Source: Pseudidiomarina insulisalsae (GTDB taxonomy: Bacteria; Pseudomonadota; Gammaproteobacteria; Enterobacterales; Alteromonadaceae). Taken from it: DNA of 64,000 nt. Positions 58,471 to 64,000 of this stretch are shown piece after piece (within the stretch, counting starts at the first letter, position 1; each line of letters begins with the position of its first letter). Below the pieces are notes generated by a model. It did no database searches. It had not been told where the DNA came from and was given only the letters and a program-made list of their open reading frames with translations. Location: the NCBI RefSeq assembly GCF_003987065.1, contig NZ_PIPY01000008.1, positions 62,001 through 126,000 of the forward strand. The letters are read 5' to 3'. A program made the position numbers and the translations under genes.

Positions 58471-59574
58471 ATGCCGAAGAATCCTGAAGCTGTGTATTAC
58501 AGCGATTACCTTAAACTCGACCAACTCCTTGATGCCCAGGAGCCGCACAGCAAACGCTATGGCGCCGAGGCTCACGATGAAATGCTGTTTATTATTGTGC
58601 ACCAGGTGTATGAACTCTGGTTCAAACAGGTGTTACATGAGCTCCGTGCCATTCATCAGGACTTCAGCAAGCCTTTGCTTGACGATAAAGCCTTGTACCT
58701 GGTGGCACATCGATTGCGGCGGGTACTGACCATTCAGGATTTAATGAATGATCAGGTGGCGGTCATTGAGACCATGACGCCGCAGGAATTTCTGGAGTTC
58801 CGCGACTATCTGGTACCGGCATCGGGTTTTCAGAGTATTCAGTTTAAGGAACTGGAGATTCGCCTGGGGCTGACCCGCCATACCCGCATTGCTTTTGATC
58901 AGCAGTCTTTCTACAACCGGTTGAATGACGCTGACCGGAGTTATCTTGAAAACCTTGAAGAGCAACCGACGTTGTTTGATCGCGTCGACGCCTGGCTGGC
59001 GCGTATGCCATTTTTGGAGTTCGAAGACTTTAAGTTTTGGGATATGTATCAGCGCGCGGTGAATGCAGCGCTGGATCATGATGAAGCGATTATCCGTGCA
59101 AATGCGGCAGACGACCAACAGTTGCAAACCGAGCTTGAGGGTATTCAGGCCAACCGTGATAACTTTTCTGCGTTATTCGATCAGCAGCGTTACCAGCAAT
59201 TGCAGGAAAAAGGTGTGGTGCGGCTATCGCAGCGCGCTATGCTCAGTGCATTGTTTATTACCCAGTATCGGGAAGAGCCGGCATTCCATCTGGCCTGGCA
59301 GGTTATCACTTCCTTAGCAGAAGTAGATGAGAAGCTTACCATCTGGCGCTACAAGCACGCTATGATGGTGCAGCGCATGCTGGGTACGAAAATCGGTACC
59401 GGCGGCAGTTCCGGCCATGATTATTTGCGCCGTACCACGGAACAAAACCGGGTGTTCAAAGACTTTTTCGCGATGTCGACTTATCTGCTGCCGAAAAGCG
59501 CACTGCCTGAACTGCCTGGGCGCGTGCGCAAGGCTTTAGGTTTTTCGCTGGAAATAGGCAAGAGCACGGGTTAA
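58471..59574 (+). CDS. kynA: Tryptophan 2,3-dioxygenase
   Basis: Haem enzyme opening the indole ring of tryptophan to N-formylkynurenine. The 367-aa product has FIIVHQVYELWFKQVL (substrate pocket), the haem-ligand region RYKHAMMVQRMLGTK and the GTGGSSGHDYLRRT loop. It is longer than many bacterial forms, nearer the eukaryotic type. No other kynurenine gene is in the window. There is no clear ribosome site. The 3' end overlaps the convergent priC-like gene by 39 bp. Confidence 0.95.
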   Translation: MPKNPEAVYYSDYLKLDQLLDAQEPHSKRYGAEAHDEMLFIIVHQVYELWFKQVLHELRAIHQDFSKPLLDDKALYLVAHRLRRVLTIQDLMNDQVAVIETMTPQEFLEFRDYLVPASGFQSIQFKELEIRLGLTRHTRIAFDQQSFYNRLNDADRSYLENLEEQPTLFDRVDAWLARMPFLEFEDFKFWDMYQRAVNAALDHDEAIIRANAADDQQLQTELEGIQANRDNFSALFDQQRYQQLQEKGVVRLSQRAMLSALFITQYREEPAFHLAWQVITSLAEVDEKLTIWRYKHAMMVQRMLGTKIGTGGSSGHDYLRRTTEQNRVFKDFFAMSTYLLPKSALPELPGRVRKALGFSLEIGKSTG

Positions 59575-59823
59575 CGCCAACATCTGTTGCTCAATCCGCA
59601 GGGCCAGCCATTGCTGCTGGTCACTGCGGCTGCTGCGTTCAAGTTGACTGACATTCTGGGCAAGCTCATCACAATAATGTTCCGGTGCGCTATGCGTTGT
59701 TCTGAACAATTGCGCATCAAACCAGTCTACAAACTGTTCTTCTGAGACATTCAACGCAATAATTTCACGCCGCAACGCAGCTATTTGCTGGCGTAAGCGC
59801 TGATAAATCTGTTCATTTGCCAC
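59536..59823 (-). CDS. Short PriC-like primosomal replication protein
   Basis: The 95-aa helical protein is similar to the N-terminal half of PriC: WFDAQLFRTTHSAPEHYCDELAQNVSQLE lines up with the RFDRHLFQT region of the E. coli protein. E. coli PriC has about 175 aa, so the C-terminal SSB/DnaB-interacting part is missing. The stop lies inside the 3' end of kynA, and truncation by a past rearrangement is possible. PriC helps reload DnaB at stalled forks. The assignment rests on a short match. Confidence 0.65.
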   Translation of the reverse strand: MANEQIYQRLRQQIAALRREIIALNVSEEQFVDWFDAQLFRTTHSAPEHYCDELAQNVSQLERSSRSDQQQWLALRIEQQMLALTRALAYFQRKT

Positions 59824-60207
59824 AATTGTTACCCAATCTTCATTAACTGGCGCTAGAGTAGCCTAGGTCGACCATGCGACACAATGTCGAATTTTGCCGA
59901 TTGACGGGAAAGCTGGTGAACTTTTGTGCGCAGTTGTGTTCAAAAAGCTATACTTTCTGATGAACTAAAGGTGAGTCTTGTTAAGAAGCTGTAATTGCAT
60001 GTTTATGCAGCTTTACGCTAGGAATTATCTCATTTCACTGGTTGACAGGCTTTGCCCGATCATGGGAGTATTGAGCGGATTATTGCTTGCGATTTTGTAA
60101 GTAATAGCTGCAAGTGTTGATTAAACTCTTTTCGTCACTCAAATAACTGGGAAGTTGGCGGCGTTAGTTGTTGTCAGCAGAAAGTTAAATCAAATTGGTT
60201 GGGAACT
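59824..60207. other. Intergenic region before the TonB2 operon
   Basis: 384 bases without a gene. It must hold the operon promoter. Candidates are TATACT at 59949-59954 (poor -35) and TTGACA at 60042-60047 with GAGTAT 18 bp later. Neither is convincing. No Fur-box-like 19-bp palindrome was seen by eye. Confidence 0.4.
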
Positions 60208-60990
60208 ATGACCAAAGTAATCAATAAAAGCAAAGTTGCAGCGGCCTTAGTTGGCGCGCTGGCAATTGCAGGCAGCGCTACAGCTGCTGCACAATCAGTA
60301 CCTTCGCTGCAAAGCGAAGAAGCGAAAATTCATCAAGCTGATGTACGTTCACAAGAAAAAATCAACTCGTTGTTCGAGCAGTCACAAGAACTGCTTTACG
60401 AATATCGCGGTATTGTAGACCAGTATGAACAGCTGAAAGTCTACAACGACCACGTACAACGTTTGGTTGATGACCAGAACGCGCAACTGGCTTCTCTACA
60501 GCGTCAGATCGATAGCGTTGAAGACACCAAACAAGGTGTTGTTCCGTTGATGTACAAAATGATCGACGCTTTGGAGCAGTTTGTTAAGTTGGATATTCCT
60601 ATCCATCGCGAGCGTCGTCTTGACCGTGTTGAGCGTCTGCGTGACGTGATGGCAAACTCAAACGTAACAACGTCTGAGCAGTTCCGTCAGATCACTGAAG
60701 CTTATCAAGCTGAGATGGACTACGGTTCTGGTTTGATCGCGTATGAAGGCAAGCTGAACTTCCAGGGTGAAGATATCTCTGTCGATTTCTTCCACTTAGG
60801 TCGTGCTGCGCTGATGGCGCAATCGCTGGATCTGAAAAACGGTTGGATTTACAACAAAGATGCGGGTGAGTGGGAAGTCCTTGAAGACGCTTATCTGAGT
60901 CATTTGACGAAAGCCATTCGTATGGCGCGTAAGCAAACCGCACCAGATCTTCTTCAATTGCCAATCTATGCAGCGGAGCGTGCAGAATGA
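60208..60990 (+). CDS. DUF3450 periplasmic protein of the TonB2 system
   Basis: Exported protein of 260 aa with a signal peptide (about residues 1-28, GSATAAAQS) and a long coiled coil (about 40-105: VRSQEKINSLFEQSQELLY). A globular C-terminal domain contains FFHLGRAALMAQSLD. DUF3450 proteins accompany TonB2-type ExbB/ExbD systems in Alteromonadales and vibrios. ATG 60208 is chosen; a TTG lies at 60199. It overlaps the next gene by 4 bp. Confidence 0.9.
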   Translation: MTKVINKSKVAAALVGALAIAGSATAAAQSVPSLQSEEAKIHQADVRSQEKINSLFEQSQELLYEYRGIVDQYEQLKVYNDHVQRLVDDQNAQLASLQRQIDSVEDTKQGVVPLMYKMIDALEQFVKLDIPIHRERRLDRVERLRDVMANSNVTTSEQFRQITEAYQAEMDYGSGLIAYEGKLNFQGEDISVDFFHLGRAALMAQSLDLKNGWIYNKDAGEWEVLEDAYLSHLTKAIRMARKQTAPDLLQLPIYAAERAE

Positions 60991-62357
60991 ACAAACTAGT
61001 GAAATCTTTGCTGGTAGCTACAGCATTCTCTCTAACGGTAGGCGCGAGCTCTGCATATGCGCAAGAGCAGACTGTCTCCGAAGCAAAATCACTTGAGCAG
61101 CTGCTTGAGTTGGTTAAAGAAAACCGTGCTGAATCTCAGCGTATTAACGCTGAGCGTGAAGCGGAGTTCACTTCAGAGCGTGCTGACAAGCAAGCACTGT
61201 TGAACCGTGCTAAGCAGCAACTCGCTGACGAGCGTGCCCGCGGTGAGCGTTTACAGACTGAATTTTCTGAAAACGAAATTGCGTTAGCGAACAAAGAAAC
61301 CGAATTGCAAAACCAATTAGGTACTTTGGGTGAAATCGTCGGTGTTGCACGTGGTGCAGCAAGCGAAACCATTGGCCGTATCGCAACTTCACTGGTAAGC
61401 GCACAGTACCCAGGTCGTGAAGACGTACTGGAAAGCATCGCTGAAGCACGTGAGGTTCCAACCATCAAAGAACTTGAAGAACTTTGGTTGGCTTGGTTAA
61501 CCGAAATGAAAGAGTCAGGCAAAGTTGTGACTTTCCCATCGGAAGTTACTTTGTTAGACGGTACTTCTGAACAGCGTGATGTAACGCGTATCGGCGTATT
61601 TAACCTGCTGTCAGGCGGTGAATACTTCGTTTACAACGACCAGGCAGAAGAAATTCAGCCGCTAGGTCGTCAGCCAGAAGGTTACATTCTGTCTGCTGCG
61701 CAAGACTTCCTGAACACTGAATCAGGTTACGAAGGCGTTTACATTGACCCTGCTCGTGGCCAGATCCTGAACCTTGCGACGCAAAAAGCGACGCTTGAAG
61801 AGCAGTACCATCAAGGTGGCACTGTTGGTTACGTGATCACTGTGGTTCTGATTGTCGGTATCCTGATTGCTATCTGGAAAATCATTACCCTTGGTTCAGA
61901 AAGCGCGAAAATCCGTGCTCAGCTGAAAAACACTGGTAAGCCTTCGGAGAAGAACTCTCTGGGTCGTATCCTGAAAGTCTATCACGACAACAAGAACGAC
62001 GATGTTGAGAACCTTGAACTGAAACTTGACGAAGCAATCATGCGTGAGACTCCACGTATCGATTCTGGCGTTAACATCATCAAGATTTTCGCAGCTATCG
62101 CACCACTACTTGGTCTATTGGGTACGGTAATCGGTATGATCGGTACCTTCCAATCAATTACCTTGTACGGTACGGGTGACCCGAAAATCATGGCAGGCGA
62201 CATCTCAATGGCGTTGGTAACCACCGCTATGGGTCTGATTGCAGCATTGCCATTAATTCTGATCCACGCAGTTGTTGCGGGTCGTGCTAAGAAAATCGTT
62301 CACACGTTGGACGAGCAAGCTGCCGGTATTGTAGCCGCGCACGCGGAGAAGGAGTAA
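60987..62357 (+). CDS. Large MotA/TolQ/ExbB proton-channel protein with periplasmic domain (TtpC-like)
   Basis: The 456-aa product has a signal peptide (about 1-25), a coiled-coil periplasmic region (about 30-115), a further periplasmic domain (to about 275), then a membrane helix (about 280-300) and the ExbB/TolQ core (about 360-440: IFAAIAPLLGLLGTVIGMIGTFQ, MALVTTAMGLIAALPLIL). Such ExbB-like proteins (TtpC in Vibrio) are needed in addition to ExbB2 for TonB2 function. Confidence 0.93.
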   Translation: MNKLVKSLLVATAFSLTVGASSAYAQEQTVSEAKSLEQLLELVKENRAESQRINAEREAEFTSERADKQALLNRAKQQLADERARGERLQTEFSENEIALANKETELQNQLGTLGEIVGVARGAASETIGRIATSLVSAQYPGREDVLESIAEAREVPTIKELEELWLAWLTEMKESGKVVTFPSEVTLLDGTSEQRDVTRIGVFNLLSGGEYFVYNDQAEEIQPLGRQPEGYILSAAQDFLNTESGYEGVYIDPARGQILNLATQKATLEEQYHQGGTVGYVITVVLIVGILIAIWKIITLGSESAKIRAQLKNTGKPSEKNSLGRILKVYHDNKNDDVENLELKLDEAIMRETPRIDSGVNIIKIFAAIAPLLGLLGTVIGMIGTFQSITLYGTGDPKIMAGDISMALVTTAMGLIAALPLILIHAVVAGRAKKIVHTLDEQAAGIVAAHAEKE

Positions 62358-62361
62358 TCCT

Positions 62362-62886
62362 ATGCTTTACCTGATGGGGCTTTGGGAAACTATCAGGGAT
62401 TTTTTGAGCACTGGTGGCGACGTTTTATATTTCGTCATGGGAGCGCTCTTTCTCATGTGGGTACTCATGATTGAGCGCTTCTGGTTCCTTACCGCAGTGT
62501 TCCCAAAGATGAAGAAACAAATCATCGCTAATTGGGACGCGCGGAAGGACACCACCTCTTGGTACGCTCACAGGATCCGTGAAGCATGGATTTCCGAGGC
62601 AGCTGATAAACTGAATGCACGTATGTTGTTGATCAAAACAACCATCGCCATGTGTCCTCTTATCGGACTTTTGGGTACGGTAACCGGTATGATTGCCGTA
62701 TTCGAAACCATGGCTACGCAGGGTACTGGTAACCCGCGTTTGATGGCCGACGGTATCTCGATGGCGACGATCCCGACAATGGCTGGAATGGTTGCAGCAC
62801 TGTCAGGCATGTTTTTTGCGACTCGTTTAGAGTCAAAAGTAAAACGTGCACGCGACAAGTTGATCGACAGTTTGCCACATCATTAA
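62362..62886 (+). CDS. exbB: ExbB2 biopolymer transport protein
   Basis: Inner-membrane proton-channel subunit of 174 aa with three hydrophobic segments (about 20-42, 90-112, 133-152). The core blocks are MCPLIGLLGTVTGMIAVFE and TIPTMAGMVAALSGMFF. It is shorter than ExbB1. GAAGGAG precedes the ATG. It works with ExbD2 and TonB2 encoded next. Confidence 0.95.
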   Translation: MLYLMGLWETIRDFLSTGGDVLYFVMGALFLMWVLMIERFWFLTAVFPKMKKQIIANWDARKDTTSWYAHRIREAWISEAADKLNARMLLIKTTIAMCPLIGLLGTVTGMIAVFETMATQGTGNPRLMADGISMATIPTMAGMVAALSGMFFATRLESKVKRARDKLIDSLPHH

Positions 62887-62898
62887 GAGAGAAGAATT

Positions 62899-63300
62899 AT
62901 GGCACGTAAACGTTTTCGTGAAGAGGAAGATGCAGCGATCGATATGACGCCGATGCTTGACATCGTATTCATCATGTTGATCTTCTTCATCGTAACCACC
63001 TCTTTCGTTAAAGAAGCTGGTATTGACGTGAACAAGCCAGAAGCTAGTCAGGCGCAGAAGAAACCTTCTGCCAACATCTTCATCGCGATTCGCGCGAATG
63101 GCGAAGTATGGATGGACAAGCGTATGGTTGATGTTGAGCGTGTAGGCGCGAACATCGAACGTCTATTGGCAGAACAGCCAACTGATATCGTAGTGATTCA
63201 GGCGGACAAAGAAGCCAAACATGGTGTTGTCGTAGAAGTCATGGATCAAATTAAGGAAGCGGGTATTGACAAGATATCCATAGCCGCAGAGGACGATTAA
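62899..63300 (+). CDS. exbD: ExbD2 biopolymer transport protein
   Basis: The 133-aa product has one N-terminal membrane helix (about 20-40) bearing the essential Asp in IDMTPMLDIVFIMLIFFIV and a periplasmic domain ending VMDQIKEAGIDKISIAAE. It forms the proton-driven complex with ExbB2. It lies 12 bp after exbB and 1 bp before tonB. Confidence 0.96.
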   Translation: MARKRFREEEDAAIDMTPMLDIVFIMLIFFIVTTSFVKEAGIDVNKPEASQAQKKPSANIFIAIRANGEVWMDKRMVDVERVGANIERLLAEQPTDIVVIQADKEAKHGVVVEVMDQIKEAGIDKISIAAEDD

Positions 63301-63301
63301 T

Positions 63302-63913
63302 ATGGTGCGCTTTATAGTATCAATACTATTAGGTGCTGCAGCTACGTTCCTTCTGTTCGCGTTCATGGCGTTCTTGATCAGTGGGGGCGAAGGGCGAAAT
63401 GCACCGCCTCCACCGTCGTCAGTCATTGAGATTGTGACGCAGCCGCCAGAGTCGGAAGTGGATCAGCGTCGTCGTACGCCGCCACCACCGCCGCCTCCGC
63501 CGGCTCAGCCGCCGGAAACGCCACCGAATGAGCCAGATACGTCTGACGCTGAAGGTATGAATCTTGACCTTGGTTTTGACGTTGATGTAGGTGGAACGGA
63601 CACTGGGTTCGACGCCAGTGGTGCGATGATGCGTGATGGTGAAGCCGTACCTGTGGTACGTATTAACCCTCGCTATCCGCCAGCTGCAGCGCGGGATGGT
63701 GTTGAAGGTTGGGTACTGTTACGTTTCACTATCGATAAAACGGGTGGTGTAACTGACGTCGAAGTACTTGACTCCAACCCTCGCCGGGTCTTTGACCAGG
63801 AAGCACGTCGTGCGCTGTTGCGTTGGAAGTACAATCCGAAGATGGTTGACGGTAAGCCGGTTGCACAACCAGGTCAGACGGTCCAACTCGACTTCAGTCT
63901 GGATCAGGAGTAA
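63302..63913 (+). CDS. tonB: TonB2 energy transducer
   Basis: The 203-aa product has an N-terminal anchor helix (about 5-25), a short proline-rich spacer (PPPPPPPPAQPPETPP, about residues 60-76), and a C-terminal TonB domain (about 115-203) with NPRYPPAAARDGVEGWVLLRF and RRALLRWKYNPK. The short spacer is typical of TonB2. It carries proton-motive energy to outer-membrane receptors, none of which is in the window. Confidence 0.95.
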   Translation: MVRFIVSILLGAAATFLLFAFMAFLISGGEGRNAPPPPSSVIEIVTQPPESEVDQRRRTPPPPPPPPAQPPETPPNEPDTSDAEGMNLDLGFDVDVGGTDTGFDASGAMMRDGEAVPVVRINPRYPPAAARDGVEGWVLLRFTIDKTGGVTDVEVLDSNPRRVFDQEARRALLRWKYNPKMVDGKPVAQPGQTVQLDFSLDQE

Positions 63914-63918
63914 TAACG

Positions 63919-64000
63919 ATGATGCACAAAAAACTCACTATGCTGATTAGCGCGAGTGTATTGTGTGGCGTGTTAGCGGCAGGTTCGCCTGTCGCAAGCG
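63919..64000 (+). CDS. Exported protein (5' end only; cut by right window edge), probably the TPR protein of the TonB2 operon
   Basis: Only 27 codons are visible: a typical signal peptide (KKLTMLISASVLCGVLAAG, then SPVAS). It starts at ATG 63919 or 63922, 5 bp after tonB. In related clusters a tetratricopeptide-repeat protein follows tonB2. That identity is from context only. Confidence 0.6.
   Translation, partial: MMHKKLTMLISASVLCGVLAAGSPVAS

Overview
The window is chromosomal DNA from a marine-type gammaproteobacterium. Gene order and protein sequences point to the Alteromonadales, probably Idiomarinaceae: the lipA-to-phoH envelope cluster, hemA-prfA-prmC-sirB2-sirB1-kdsA, a FadE-type acyl-CoA dehydrogenase and a TonB2 cluster with a DUF3450 protein. 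The lineage is inferred by reading, not by a database search. Coding density is high and most genes are recognisable housekeeping genes.

Layout. (1) 1-19.7 kb, minus strand: a long run ending in lipA, with miaB, phoH, ybeY, corC, lnt, a 64-aa membrane protein, leuS, lptE, holA, nadD, rsfS, rlmH, mrdA, rodA, mltB, rlpA, dacA, dat, ybeD, lipB and lipA (cut by the left edge). It links peptidoglycan synthesis and turnover, LPS and lipoprotein biogenesis, rRNA and tRNA maturation and lipoate synthesis. (2) 19.8-22.2 kb: an EamA permease, ubiF and a small lipoprotein. (3) 22.2-22.8 kb: a tRNA operon (Met, Leu, Gln, Gln, Leu) behind a near-consensus promoter. (4) 22.8-24.2 kb: an AT-rich accessory patch with a frameshifted secreted-protein gene that carries a run of ten G, plus a small membrane protein. 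(5) 24.2-26.4 kb: an SDR oxidoreductase and fumC. (6) 26.4-31.5 kb: a tightly packed operon of a cupredoxin-like protein, a membrane GGDEF-EAL protein, a DUF3034 outer-membrane-type protein, an exported truncated haemoglobin and a sulfurtransferase. (7) 31.5-36.5 kb: ychF, pth, rplY, prs, ispE, lolB. (8) 36.6-43.8 kb: hemA, prfA, prmC, a lone receiver protein, sirB2, sirB1, a DUF819 permease, kdsA. (9) 43.8-47.6 kb: a secreted hypothetical protein divergent from a PsrA-like TetR regulator and fadE. (10) 47.6-53.4 kb: ettA, glyA, nrdR, ribD and ribBX. (11) 53.3-58.2 kb: panE, ampG, a periplasmic cyclophilin, then a KAS III-like enzyme with a crotonase. (12) 58.2-59.8 kb: the 4.5S RNA gene, a 7-bp tandem repeat, kynA and a short PriC. 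(13) 60.2-64.0 kb: a TonB2 energy-transduction operon (DUF3450, a large ExbB-like protein, ExbB2, ExbD2, TonB2 and the start of a further exported protein).

The best candidate for a poorly described system is region 6. It could couple a copper- or haem-based signal in the envelope to cyclic-di-GMP breakdown. Other points of interest are the poly-G frameshifted gene, the receiver protein inside the hemA-kdsA cluster, the palindromes before the TetR gene, the inactivated RibA half of RibBX and the heptanucleotide repeat after the 4.5S RNA gene.
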